A stretch of 17,526 bases of DNA from JAUSPI01 sp964454305 (GCA_964454305.1 CAYVXX010000044.1:1-17526), one strand, 5' to 3'; shown: positions 6,038 to 15,220, counted from the stretch's first letter. Notes: generated by a model not told the origin, from the sequence alone. Made by a program: numbers and translations.

Positions 6038-8085
6038 AATCCTTCTGTTTTCAATTTAGCTAATAACTTCATTAAATACATGCTTTGTCTTTCTGAAGGT
6101 ATTCTTTCAGGTATTCTGACAGCGGCCTGCAGAATACCCATATCCTTTTCGTTTAAGAGTTTTCGGGAAAATCCCCAAACGCTAAGTTCTTTCCATTTTT
6201 CAGGGCCTAAATTTAGGACCTTTTTTTGGGCAGTTATTCCGTCATCAATCTTTTGAATCTTTTTTGCATCTTTCTCGTCAGTTGCTGCCATTTCCTTTCC
6301 AATTAGTTCACTAATAAATGCCTCGCTTAACTCCATATCAAACGCTTTCACCTTTAACCAGCACCCCTCCTTTTTGCACCACTCTGTTACGTTAGAAATA
6401 TGTCCTGGTGTATCAGTTATTATCCCATGAATTTTATATGAAATATCTTCTATAGTTTTACAAAATTCACTGCTTATCTTCTGCTTTTTCCAAATTTCCA
6501 AAAAGTCAACAACCTTTTTCAATTTGGCGACTTTATTCGCTATCCAAGCTATTGAATAAGCCACAATTTGTGCTCTGTACCCACCTCCATACCAATCCTG
6601 TTTCAGAATCATTTTTTCTACTTTTCTAAAAACAATCGCTTTTGCTACTAGATTTTTAAAAAACAGTTCATTGAATTCTTCTGGATCTTTATCCCACCTC
6701 TTACCGATCTCAGACGCATAGGCTGCAAAATTCTTCTGAGCTCCCATGCTTAGGATATGGGGGCAATCCTCCCATGCATTTTCAAATTTAGCTATATCCG
6801 TTTTAGTAAACATCTGGAATTTGGGATACTCGGCCTTGAATTTATTCTTCACGGCTGGACTAAAGTGAGACTGTGCATCCAGATACTGTCCCCGAGCTCT
6901 CTCATAAAACCATTTTGTCTCTCGAAGAGCATCTTTCTGTGGTGGCGCCCAGAGTCGGCGAGAAAATTCTTCCATTAGAATATGAAAAGGATGATTTGAA
7001 AAAAAATCAGCTGCGTTTACTTTATTCTGAGTATTAGCGTATTCAGATATTTTTGGGACGACAACTTCGCTTTTTTCGTCATCAACGATGGATAGCTTCA
7101 ACTGGACAAAGATCTGCTCGAGTGGAGCTTTGTCTTTTTTGTTTGTATTAAAAAGAGAGGCGGTCGTCTGACCTCCATTGACAATTTGAAAGTCCCTTAT
7201 CCGTCGGACACATAGACCTCTATCGTTTTGTTCAGTGACTACTTCCTTTGCTGTCGCAGTGATTCCGTTATTATAAGCAAAGAACATACCGGGCTCATTC
7301 ATGATCGTTACTCTAAGGCCTTTGTTTACCTTTCCTCTAGCTTGGAGAAAACAGCGGACATTCTGTTCAAGAAGCCTCCCCCCATATTTTCCATAAAGAT
7401 CTGCAAGTATTTCACCTGGCATAACAATTAAATAGGATTCATAATCTTCATTATTAAGGTGGGCTGGCAAGCACTGCAAACCATTTCCATATAATTCTAC
7501 AAAATCAACAACTAAATCTTCTTTCGCCCCACGTGATGCCTGCAGGCGGTAGAAGCGGGACAAATCCCAGATATGATAATGTAAGACCCAGTCCCTATGT
7601 GCTTGTTCCTCAAGTGATTGTATCCGTTCGCTTAGTTTTCTTTCTGAAAGAAGATACAGATTAACTTTTGAATAGCTCCTCTGACGATCACACAGGTCCC
7701 GGGACAATCCATAACCTTGGGATGTTTCTTCAAGTTCCTCATAAAGATGCTTATCTACACTGCTGATGAAGAAGTTCTCCAGCCTTTTAAAAATGCTCAC
7801 GACTTCTGTTTTGTTTAGAGACTCAGGACTCGCTCTGTTTTTAAAATCAACGATGAACATGTCGATTGCAGCTTCATCTTCCCTGAACCAGTATCCATCA
7901 ACTCTCATTCCTCTCGGTGCTCTGTAATGACATGATTCATATCCTTCAATAACGCCTGAATCCTCCAGTTCACAAGCAAGGTTCAGGGCGAATTCTGCCT
8001 CCAGAAAATCCTGGCGAGCCTCCGAGCCTACTAGGACTTCCTGCCTAAAGTCATGGTAGTACTCTTCCAGAGTCATTTCGTGCAT
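6025..8085 (-). CDS. AIPR-family abortive phage infection protein
   Basis: A 686-residue protein of the AIPR family (Pfam PF10592), named for abortive-infection phage resistance. Diagnostic motifs are LLEQNVRCFLQARGKVNKG (238-256), FFAYNNGIT (268-276) and IVNGGQTT (301-308). Residues 73-82, AIDMFIVDFK, resemble the core strand of a degenerate PD-(D/E)XK nuclease, which is my inference. The rest, from about 450, is helical-looking and unassigned. Its ATG has GGAGG six bases upstream and lies only 3 bp after the PD-(D/E)XK gene, so it is the last gene of the Dcm-Vsr-MORC-Z1 operon. I infer a phage-triggered effector, perhaps killing or arresting the host when methylation-based discrimination fails. 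The enzymatic activity of the family is not settled to my knowledge. Confidence 0.88.
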   Translation of the reverse strand: MHEMTLEEYYHDFRQEVLVGSEARQDFLEAEFALNLACELEDSGVIEGYESCHYRAPRGMRVDGYWFREDEAAIDMFIVDFKNRASPESLNKTEVVSIFKRLENFFISSVDKHLYEELEETSQGYGLSRDLCDRQRSYSKVNLYLLSERKLSERIQSLEEQAHRDWVLHYHIWDLSRFYRLQASRGAKEDLVVDFVELYGNGLQCLPAHLNNEDYESYLIVMPGEILADLYGKYGGRLLEQNVRCFLQARGKVNKGLRVTIMNEPGMFFAYNNGITATAKEVVTEQNDRGLCVRRIRDFQIVNGGQTTASLFNTNKKDKAPLEQIFVQLKLSIVDDEKSEVVVPKISEYANTQNKVNAADFFSNHPFHILMEEFSRRLWAPPQKDALRETKWFYERARGQYLDAQSHFSPAVKNKFKAEYPKFQMFTKTDIAKFENAWEDCPHILSMGAQKNFAAYASEIGKRWDKDPEEFNELFFKNLVAKAIVFRKVEKMILKQDWYGGGYRAQIVAYSIAWIANKVAKLKKVVDFLEIWKKQKISSEFCKTIEDISYKIHGIITDTPGHISNVTEWCKKEGCWLKVKAFDMELSEAFISELIGKEMAATDEKDAKKIQKIDDGITAQKKVLNLGPEKWKELSVWGFSRKLLNEKDMGILQAAVRIPERIPSERQSMYLMKLLAKLKTEGFQFK

Positions 8086-8088
8086 CCT

Positions 8089-9060
8089 TTACCTCCAATC
8101 ATCTGGAAACACGCATTTGAAGTCGTTTAGCGAGCTAAGCATCAGGTCATAAGACACGTTTGTAAGTCCTTCAGCTATAGTGTCAGGTGTTATTCGTGGA
8201 AATCCATCTCTCACTTCAAAGGTTTTCTGACTTGTAACAGAAAAACAGGGAAAATCATAATCCTGCGATTCCATATACCCAGCTTCGATGAGTCTGTTGT
8301 CGAAAAGATCTCGATTGCCTGATTCACGAATTAAGTTTCTGACTTCAGTGACGATCTGGTTCAGCGACAGCCCGTGACCAGAGTCGTGGAAGACGGCAAG
8401 AGAAAAAACCTGCAGAAAAAGTCTGTCAAGGTGTGTAACAAGTTGATTTTCAGATGATATTCTGATGCTGTTTGCTGTTGATTTTGAGGTAGATTTAACT
8501 TCGACCGCATAGTTACCCAGAACGAAGTCATGCGGGCCTCCGAGAGGTCCTTTCCAACCCTCAAGCACAACCAGTTGTTCTTCATTCTGGCTGAGCAGGT
8601 TTTTAAGAAATTCAAGCTCTGCATATAGTCCCTGGATCTCATGCTCGGTCAATAGTGGACTTCTTTTTCTGCTCAAAAAAGATTTCCATCTTTGAAGTCT
8701 TGTATGAATAATTTCTAAAGCGGTTTTCTGTCCTTTAATCTTTTTTGTATGTTCAATAAGATCCCTGCAAAGCCTGTAGAATATATCAGAATCTTCCCTC
8801 CTCTGAAGAGTTAGAACAAAAAAGCATTCTTCAGTTGACTCATTGTGTCTGATATCTGTTTTAACACCTTTGAGGTCAATGGATCTCTTTATAAGAAATG
8901 AGGTAAACTCTTTATTAATTTCCAGAAGCATAAGACAAGAACCAGCTTGATCCTTTCCCCAAAAGAAATTATGGGGGTGTTCAGGGTCAACACGGGTAAC
9001 GTTGAATCCGGTTTCAGGTTGGGCTATCTTGGACCAAGGGTCATGGATTTCAGATGTCAT
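8089..9060 (-). CDS. PD-(D/E)XK motif protein (DUF4420-like)
   Basis: A predicted nuclease of about 323 residues, of the kind annotated 'PD-(D/E)XK motif protein'. Counting from the ATG at 9066, the active-site residues are D180 (in GGPHDF), E189 and K191 (in YAVEVKSTSKS), with a candidate helix glutamate at 150/152 (GLYAELEFL). This is the full D..ExK set needed for metal-dependent DNA cleavage. Two ATGs are possible. The one at 9066 directly abuts GAAGAGG, so I chose the ATG at 9060, which has proper six-base spacing. It overlaps the end of the Z1 gene by 11 bp and precedes AIPR by 3 bp, implying translational coupling. It is probably the restriction nuclease working with the Z1 ATPase, by inference from context. 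Confidence 0.85.
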   Translation of the reverse strand: MTSEIHDPWSKIAQPETGFNVTRVDPEHPHNFFWGKDQAGSCLMLLEINKEFTSFLIKRSIDLKGVKTDIRHNESTEECFFVLTLQRREDSDIFYRLCRDLIEHTKKIKGQKTALEIIHTRLQRWKSFLSRKRSPLLTEHEIQGLYAELEFLKNLLSQNEEQLVVLEGWKGPLGGPHDFVLGNYAVEVKSTSKSTANSIRISSENQLVTHLDRLFLQVFSLAVFHDSGHGLSLNQIVTEVRNLIRESGNRDLFDNRLIEAGYMESQDYDFPCFSVTSQKTFEVRDGFPRITPDTIAEGLTNVSYDLMLSSLNDFKCVFPDDWR

Positions 9061-11755
9061 AATCATCCTCTTCGTCCGGAGAATCTATCATATCGTTTTC
9101 AAGCCACACCTTATTAACAACACAATCAACGGATCTGTATTGGCCAGTGGCAGGAAAGCTGAAGCCAACGGCTGGAACTGTCTCAGCAATAGTTTCTTTA
9201 TGCTCACCTGTTTTATTAAAGAGCTCAAGCAGATGGAGCATGAGCAAGGGCCTGCCTCTGACATCTCTATGTCGATAATCTCTATCAGCAGGTTTTTCTT
9301 TTCCGTTTTCTCTAGCCACTCTAAAGGCTCTTTCAATCTCTTCCTTATCAAGTCCCACACCTTCAATGTTCGTACCTGATACTTTCTGTTTGTTGCCAAC
9401 ATACCAGCCGGCCTCAATACTGGGGACTTTAATCAAACCATTGATTCTTCCGACTTGACGCGTCTGAACAGCCATCGGAAGTTCTTTATGTGAAGTACCC
9501 GATCCAACTAGTGTAATAAATGCGATGTCCCAGTATTTATGTACATCTGAGACTTCCCGGGAATAACTTAGAAATCCATCCTTCAGTCCTTGAAGTTCTC
9601 TGTGAAAACGAAAACTACCAACGAAATCCAGAACAAAATCCAGTGGTACCTTTCGCCACACGGTGCTGCCTTTAGAAACATGTTCTGATATAACTGGTTC
9701 GCCAACTCCCTCGCGGAGTTTTTTGTAAAGTTTTATAATTTCATTGAGATTTTTTCTATTAATATCTGCATCAGCTGGAAGTACATGAGTTTCTCTTTGC
9801 GTACCGTCATAACTTACCTTGAAAGTCATCTTTGTAGCATGTCGCATTTTATTCAAGGCAGTGACAATCAGCGTATCAGGATGAGCCCTGACATACAGGC
9901 CGAAATCTTTGGGACTGAACCCGTCCCTTCGCATCTGTTTAACCTGCTGTCTGAGATCCTCAGTTGCTTCTGCAATGTGTGCATACCAGCCCTGTGAATC
10001 TTCTGAGAGATATACACGGCATAAATCCTCATATCCAGGGCGGTAACCAAACCAGCGGCCCATCTGCATAAGTGTGTCATACATTTTTGAATTTCTGTAC
10101 ATGTAGCTGACAGTCAGTCCTTCCAAGGTAAGGCCACGAGAGAGACTGAGACCACCAATTGCGAGAGCCGTGAGGGCATCTCCAGTTTCATCATATTTAG
10201 TGTAGTCTAGGGCTTCATCAGACTTGCTGTTCACAAGGTAGATTTTTACATCTTCTGCGGCTTCATGCAGCTTTAGCTGGGTATCGTTCCAATTTTCCGG
10301 ACAATTACTGAATTCATGGTTGAAGCGTTCATTCAGGCTTAACATAACACTGTTTCGAAGTGCATCTTTGACAGGTTTGCGGTAATTACTGAAAATAGCA
10401 TTTTTTATTTCACTCAAGTAATATGATGCATGCTCTCTTATCTGCTTCTGGATATCAACAAACCTTGAGACGTTTAACATCATTGAGCAGTGCTTGTTAT
10501 TATGCTTTCTAATACATCTTATTGCACGTGCAAGAATAAATATCTGTATTGCCTCTTTTGCAGAAGGCGGAAGGTCGGGTATGGTAGAATGCCTGTTATG
10601 TGAGAAAGGGACATAGTTATCAGCATCTGATATTTTCCTCAGTACTTGGCCGCTTATTTCGTCATCGAGAAAAATCTTATCAGCCCCCAAATAATTCGAG
10701 GGGGCATCAAGGCAGTAAATAAAATTTCTCGGGAAAAGATCATCTCCGAGCATTTCGCCTTCATCATCAGGATTTATGAAGATATTTGCAAATGGTGTTG
10801 CAGTGTAGCCTACAAAACAGCTTTTTTTAAAAAGTTTAAGCAGTTGTCGGAGCCATGCGTTTGTTTTAGTCGGATCAAGGTCTGGTTTATTTGTATTGAC
10901 AGATGCGTTATCAGCTTCATCATCAATCAGCAGCATCGGGATATTAGAAATCTGTCCATCTTGATCGGCGTTAAGATCCCTGAGCCACTCGAATACGTTT
11001 CGGAGGGTTGTGACATTTTTTTTAATAACCAGTATTGCAGGTCTTCCAGCACTTTCATATAATTCTAGGTCCGCTGAATTGGCCGCAGCAAATTTTTTGC
11101 TGAAATCACTGGTAATATTTGTCAAGGGAACAGGGAATTTCCGATTCTTATTTCTCTCCCCTACTCCAGTGCGAATTCGCTTGTCCCCATCACCTGTAAT
11201 GCCCACAAAGCCAGCATCTATTCGTTGCTGAGTCTGTTTCCTGAGGATGTTATGAATACCTGCAATGACAATTATGAAACGGTAACCTGCATCAGCAGCC
11301 TTAGATATAAGACCGATGTAATTTGCTGTTTTTCCAGACTGGACATGACCAATAACGAGGCCTCTTCTATCCCATTTCCCAAGGGCTTCGGGGTCTTTCA
11401 GCAGACCAAGAATCTTGTCAGTCACCTCTCCGAGAGTATGAACAACTTTATCTCCCCACCCTTCTTCAATTAAAAGGTGTTCTCTGTATTCATTCCAGTA
11501 ATCATAAGAAATATCTTTTTTTTCTATCCACTCTTCATCATGATTATCATTTTTATCAACCAAGGAAACTCCTTCATCCATGGTGGTCACAAGCCTAGAC
11601 TCAACTTTTCTAATTACCTCTTCAATAATATCATTATCGACAGAATGCTCCATGGCCAGCTTTCGAGCGGTTTCTTCTATTTTCAATCTGTTAAGTGGCA
11701 GTTCACAATTTTTGCAGAAGAGCAATACAATTAACTCAAAATCTTCTTTAAGCAT
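9050..11755 (-). CDS. Z1-domain superfamily II ATPase/helicase
   Basis: A 901-residue protein with the Z1 domain (Pfam PF10593), a helicase-like ATPase fold linked to restriction-modification. Visible motifs are P-loop GHVQSGKT (136-143), Walker B LLIDDEAD (275-282), motif III-like GYTATPFANI (316-325), LSRGLTLEGL (538-547) and QMGRWFGYRPGY (564-575). The last two correspond to SF2 motifs V and VI, with the arginine finger in QMGRWFGYR. All ATPase elements look intact. Residues ~600-901 have no family I recognise and may bind DNA or a partner. Start ATG has AAGGGAG about seven bases upstream and overlaps the MORC gene by 8 bp. It likely translocates on or remodels DNA for the downstream PD-(D/E)XK protein; this role is inferred. 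Confidence 0.9.
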   Translation of the reverse strand: MLKEDFELIVLLFCKNCELPLNRLKIEETARKLAMEHSVDNDIIEEVIRKVESRLVTTMDEGVSLVDKNDNHDEEWIEKKDISYDYWNEYREHLLIEEGWGDKVVHTLGEVTDKILGLLKDPEALGKWDRRGLVIGHVQSGKTANYIGLISKAADAGYRFIIVIAGIHNILRKQTQQRIDAGFVGITGDGDKRIRTGVGERNKNRKFPVPLTNITSDFSKKFAAANSADLELYESAGRPAILVIKKNVTTLRNVFEWLRDLNADQDGQISNIPMLLIDDEADNASVNTNKPDLDPTKTNAWLRQLLKLFKKSCFVGYTATPFANIFINPDDEGEMLGDDLFPRNFIYCLDAPSNYLGADKIFLDDEISGQVLRKISDADNYVPFSHNRHSTIPDLPPSAKEAIQIFILARAIRCIRKHNNKHCSMMLNVSRFVDIQKQIREHASYYLSEIKNAIFSNYRKPVKDALRNSVMLSLNERFNHEFSNCPENWNDTQLKLHEAAEDVKIYLVNSKSDEALDYTKYDETGDALTALAIGGLSLSRGLTLEGLTVSYMYRNSKMYDTLMQMGRWFGYRPGYEDLCRVYLSEDSQGWYAHIAEATEDLRQQVKQMRRDGFSPKDFGLYVRAHPDTLIVTALNKMRHATKMTFKVSYDGTQRETHVLPADADINRKNLNEIIKLYKKLREGVGEPVISEHVSKGSTVWRKVPLDFVLDFVGSFRFHRELQGLKDGFLSYSREVSDVHKYWDIAFITLVGSGTSHKELPMAVQTRQVGRINGLIKVPSIEAGWYVGNKQKVSGTNIEGVGLDKEEIERAFRVARENGKEKPADRDYRHRDVRGRPLLMLHLLELFNKTGEHKETIAETVPAVGFSFPATGQYRSVDCVVNKVWLENDMIDSPDEEDDYDI

Positions 11756-13226
11756 AAAATTTCTCCCTTATGAACGCTTCAATTACATTCTCATACTCAC
11801 AGAAAGGTTTTACAGAAATCACTGTCTCTCTAAAAATTTCTTCGGAAATATCTTGGTCATGAGTAAGGATTGTCCACACGTCTTCGAGTCTGCCAAGCAC
11901 TTCTTCAACTTCAAGATCATTCGTTATTTCAAATTTCTGAGGACTGACAGTATAATCTGCATATATTGTCTCAATGGGTATAGAGCTTTCGATCACAGAA
12001 AGAACTTCTTCGATTTTTTTATCTTCATTCTGTTCAAGAGATTTTTTGATTGCACTTATTATAGGGTGCTCTCTGTCAAGAGAATATTCGATCGATCCCT
12101 GGCTAACAGTTCGACGCCATATTGGCCTAGGTACACTTTCATATAACTTTTTCCCTTTTCCCCTTATAACACGCGTACTGCCATCTATAATTCTACCGAT
12201 TATTTTCCTTATTTGCTCCCTTACCGGTCGTGGTGGATAAGCCCTTGATTTTTTAATATCAATTGTCCAGTACTCATCTAAACTGTTTGAGAAATCAACC
12301 TTGACTCTCGCCAACTTTGTTCTTTCACCCTTCGGAACAAGCCTGAACCAATCACCCCATGCTATTAGTCTCCCGTTCCTGTAAATATAGGCTCCCTGAT
12401 TATTAAGAAAGTCGCTTCGATTGTTATAGAAGTCTTTTTCCTTCTGGGATAGTTTGCTATGGTATGGGAGGATATATGGCTGGATAACAACTTCATCGCC
12501 TTGCAACCTGACCACCTCTTGGTTCATAAGCTGTGTGGCTTTATTTGATATACAGAATGGATCAAATGGTTCCAGCTCATGATAATTAAGCGAAAGCTTG
12601 ATTTTTTTACCTTTAATTTCCCCATTCAGGAAGCGATGAAAGACCAAAGAAAGGTGTTTTTCAACTTCCCTGATTTTCTCGTTGATAAGTTTTTCATTTA
12701 TAACCGCTGTATCCCCCTCACAGAGACGATCAAGGTTTTCCCAAAGAACGAGAGTTCCATTACTGTCCAGCCTGTCTATATAAGGCAATGCCTCTATTTC
12801 ATTGCCATTTAATAGACAGATGATCCATTCATCCCGATCAGAAACAAATTTGAGATCCCAGAAAGCTCCAGATTTAATCCCGTCTTTGGAGCTAATAACT
12901 GTCAGTTTAGTGCACTGTGAAAAGGTGGCCGTTTTAAGCCCGAGGCCAAAACGGCCAAGGTCATCTTTTGAACGTGGAGTTCTGGGATTCTTAGACCCAT
13001 GGCGCATTGCCTTGATCAGTTCCTTTTCATTCATACCAAAGCCATCATCAATAATCGCAAGGTTTGCTCCTGAATCCAGTACATCTATAAATATATCGAC
13101 TTTCGATGCCTTTGCTGAAATACTGTTATCTATTATGTCTGCAACAGCTGCTTCCAGAGAGTAACCGAGATCACGCATGGATTCAGAGAGTGACGCAGCT
13201 CTAGGTGGGAGTAGCACTTCTTTCAT
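11748..13226 (-). CDS. MORC-like GHKL ATPase (paraMORC)
   Basis: A 492-residue ATPase of the GHKL fold (Hsp90/MutL/MORC type). ATP-binding boxes are clear: the N box around E25 and D33-N34 (LEAAVADIIDNSISA), the G1 box DDGFGM (60-65) and the G2 box GRFGLGLKTA (91-100). Such ATPases dimerise on ATP and can clamp or compact DNA. The prokaryotic relatives of eukaryotic MORC proteins occur in restriction-modification operons. Residues ~150-330 probably hold the S5-like transducer domain with the conserved basic segment, and the C-terminal third is unassigned. Start ATG has GAGG eight bases upstream and overlaps the vsr gene by 26 bp. It likely gates nuclease action on unmethylated DNA, by inference. 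Confidence 0.88.
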   Translation of the reverse strand: MKEVLLPPRAASLSESMRDLGYSLEAAVADIIDNSISAKASKVDIFIDVLDSGANLAIIDDGFGMNEKELIKAMRHGSKNPRTPRSKDDLGRFGLGLKTATFSQCTKLTVISSKDGIKSGAFWDLKFVSDRDEWIICLLNGNEIEALPYIDRLDSNGTLVLWENLDRLCEGDTAVINEKLINEKIREVEKHLSLVFHRFLNGEIKGKKIKLSLNYHELEPFDPFCISNKATQLMNQEVVRLQGDEVVIQPYILPYHSKLSQKEKDFYNNRSDFLNNQGAYIYRNGRLIAWGDWFRLVPKGERTKLARVKVDFSNSLDEYWTIDIKKSRAYPPRPVREQIRKIIGRIIDGSTRVIRGKGKKLYESVPRPIWRRTVSQGSIEYSLDREHPIISAIKKSLEQNEDKKIEEVLSVIESSIPIETIYADYTVSPQKFEITNDLEVEEVLGRLEDVWTILTHDQDISEEIFRETVISVKPFCEYENVIEAFIREKFYA

Positions 13227-13647
13227 TCTTATGACCTCTCAATTCAATCAGTGGATGTAAAGCCTTGACCAGTTTATCTGTATCTTTTGCCTCACATTCC
13301 CAGATTGTCAAAACTAACCACCCGGCTTTCCCCAGTTTTTCATAATGCAAAGAGTCCCGCTCAATATTTTTTCTTAACTTGCCTTCCCAGAACTCCCTGC
13401 GACTTTTGGGTTTATAAGCATATTTGCATCCCATGTGTTGGTGCCAAAAGCATCCATGAACAAAAATTACTGTATTATATTTTGTTAACACAATATCTGG
13501 CTTACCTGGCAAATCCTTTCTGTGTAGTCTGAACCTGTATCCCATTCTGTGTAGCATTGATCGGACTATAATTTCAGGCTTTGTATCTTTACCCCTGATA
13601 CGGGACATATTCCAGCTACGCCGTTCTTCAGAAATAATATCAACCAT
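13201..13647 (-). CDS. vsr: Vsr-type DNA endonuclease
   Basis: Very-short-patch-repair family endonuclease, 148 residues. In E. coli, Vsr nicks at T:G mismatches left by deamination of 5-methylcytosine. The catalytic aspartate D51 lies in LPGKPDIV at exactly the E. coli position. NMSRIRGKDTKPE (13-25), HGCFWHQHMGC (64-74) with zinc-ligand and active-site histidines, and WEC (116-118) are all present. The histidine-rich loop has one extra residue before its cysteine compared with E. coli. It starts one base after the methyltransferase stop, with no strong ribosome site, so translation is probably coupled. It could repair mutations caused by the methyltransferase, or act as the operon's restriction nuclease as some Vsr relatives are thought to do. 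Confidence 0.93.
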   Translation of the reverse strand: MVDIISEERRSWNMSRIRGKDTKPEIIVRSMLHRMGYRFRLHRKDLPGKPDIVLTKYNTVIFVHGCFWHQHMGCKYAYKPKSRREFWEGKLRKNIERDSLHYEKLGKAGWLVLTIWECEAKDTDKLVKALHPLIELRGHKNERSATPT

Positions 13648-13648
13648 T

Positions 13649-15220
13649 CTATACCGTGTTTGCTCTTTTCAACAGATTATAAACAATATCAGCGATGTCT
13701 CGTGCCAGCAATGGTGGAACAGCATTGCCAACTTGGACATATTGCTGTGTCCGCGGCCCTTCAAAAAAATAATTATCTGGAAATGTCTGTAATCGCGCAG
13801 CTTCCCTGACTGTTAAGCTGCGGCACTGAGCAGAATCTGGATGGATGAAATAATGCCCATCTTTCCCAATGTGACTTGTAATTGTTTTAGATGGTTCATT
13901 TTTAAGCTGTACTCGGAATCGGTCTACAAATTTTCCATTTTTAATGGCATCCTGCACATTTTTGTGGTTAGGCAAAAGCTCTTTGGGAAAATCTGAAAGT
14001 TTGGGGGTTCGCCCATTTGCCTTAACAAAACATGAAGCAAAAAAATATCTTTTCAAATCTTCGCGAATATGACTTCTGCTTGAGTGATTACACACGCCTG
14101 GAAGTCTTTTATCAATATACCATTCGTTATATTTGCTTGTTCGGCATTGAGAGGATACAAACTCCGAACCTTGAGAACTAGTAATTTTTAGTTCCTTTAA
14201 GGATTCATTAATTATGGTTTTGAAATTACTACTAACAGGAATGGATCTATACCATTCTGTTTTGGCTATTGTCTCGATAGCGCCAACCCATGATGCAAGT
14301 GAATCTGGCTCTTTTGAAAGGGAACTTCGTATTTTTGGAACGTGCCCAATAATATCCCACAGAGTACATTTAGCACGTTGTTTCAGTGTGTCTGGCTTGT
14401 GTTTTATATCACTTCTCACTCCAAGCAGGATTACTCTGTGCCTCGCCTGGGGTATTCCGTATTTTTCAGTTTTTACAACAAAATCAGGCGAGTTAAAAGG
14501 CTCCTGAAAGAAAACCTCGCCTTCACCATTTAGAAAAGAATAAATTTTGTATTCGAGGCTTGTATCAGAACCTCTTTTTTCTAGTTCGGTGTTTTTTAAT
14601 GATTTAACTGGGAAGCTTAAATCCTTCAATATGGTATCAAAAATCAAATGACCGTTAACTTTTGAAGATAAAATACCTTTTACATTTTCAAAAACGAAAA
14701 CATCCGGCATATGTCTTGCCAGAATACGCAGATATTCCTTATAGAGAAAGTGTCTGCTGTCATTATTGAATTTATCTGTATCTACACCCATCATCCGCAC
14801 CCTACCGACTAAAGAATATGCCTGACAAGGTGGACCACCGATTAAAACCCATGGTTTTTTACTTTTTCCCAGCCGCTCCTTTATTTTATCATCTGCTTTT
14901 TCGGCGATTTGCGCTTCCGCACCTAATTCAGCCTGCCATACATGTTCATAAGCAGCATCTACTTCTTCTTTGTATCTTTTATTATTGAATAGTTCCTCAT
15001 GTGAAATTTCATTCATTAGATAAAGATAATATTCATCAGGAATATTATCTTTAAACTGACGATAAAAGCTCCTGAGCGTAAGCGTTCTAAACGCAGCAGA
15101 ATCTTTTTCAATAGAAAGGCGAACATCAAAAGCCGGGGTATTGTCTGGTGACATGCTTGTTGAAAATCCTTCTCCAAGTCCACCCGGTCCTGCAAACATA
15201 TCAATCACTGGTATCTTCAA
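13649..15220 (-). CDS. DNA (cytosine-5) methyltransferase
   Basis: A 523-residue C5-cytosine methyltransferase. Motifs appear in normal order: I DMFAGPGGLGEGF (7-19, SAM binding), IV GGPPCQAYS (128-136, catalytic Cys132), VI FENVKG (177-182), VIII QARHR (258-262), IX around RSLTVREAARLQTFP (467-481) and X GNAVPP (498-503). Target recognition should lie in ~265-465, and the sequence recognised cannot be read from it. About 70 charged residues (50-120) lie between motifs I and IV, more than in compact enzymes such as HhaI. The start is TTG: AAAGGAA lies eight bases upstream, an in-frame stop is just before it, and the next ATG would cut motif I. A three-codon reading frame (ATG at 15228) overlaps the start. 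It is the first gene of the six-gene operon and likely protects host DNA. Confidence 0.93.
   Translation of the reverse strand: MKIPVIDMFAGPGGLGEGFSTSMSPDNTPAFDVRLSIEKDSAAFRTLTLRSFYRQFKDNIPDEYYLYLMNEISHEELFNNKRYKEEVDAAYEHVWQAELGAEAQIAEKADDKIKERLGKSKKPWVLIGGPPCQAYSLVGRVRMMGVDTDKFNNDSRHFLYKEYLRILARHMPDVFVFENVKGILSSKVNGHLIFDTILKDLSFPVKSLKNTELEKRGSDTSLEYKIYSFLNGEGEVFFQEPFNSPDFVVKTEKYGIPQARHRVILLGVRSDIKHKPDTLKQRAKCTLWDIIGHVPKIRSSLSKEPDSLASWVGAIETIAKTEWYRSIPVSSNFKTIINESLKELKITSSQGSEFVSSQCRTSKYNEWYIDKRLPGVCNHSSRSHIREDLKRYFFASCFVKANGRTPKLSDFPKELLPNHKNVQDAIKNGKFVDRFRVQLKNEPSKTITSHIGKDGHYFIHPDSAQCRSLTVREAARLQTFPDNYFFEGPRTQQYVQVGNAVPPLLARDIADIVYNLLKRANTV

Noticed and set aside
9088..9417. Minus-strand 109-codon open frame inside the Z1 gene
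   Set aside because: It lies wholly within the Z1 coding frame in another phase and shows no family motif.
13649..15220. BREX or DISARM system
   Set aside because: There is no PglZ, BrxC or Lon-like protein for BREX and no DrmA/DrmB/PLD nuclease for DISARM; the Z1, MORC-like and AIPR partners point to a different arrangement.
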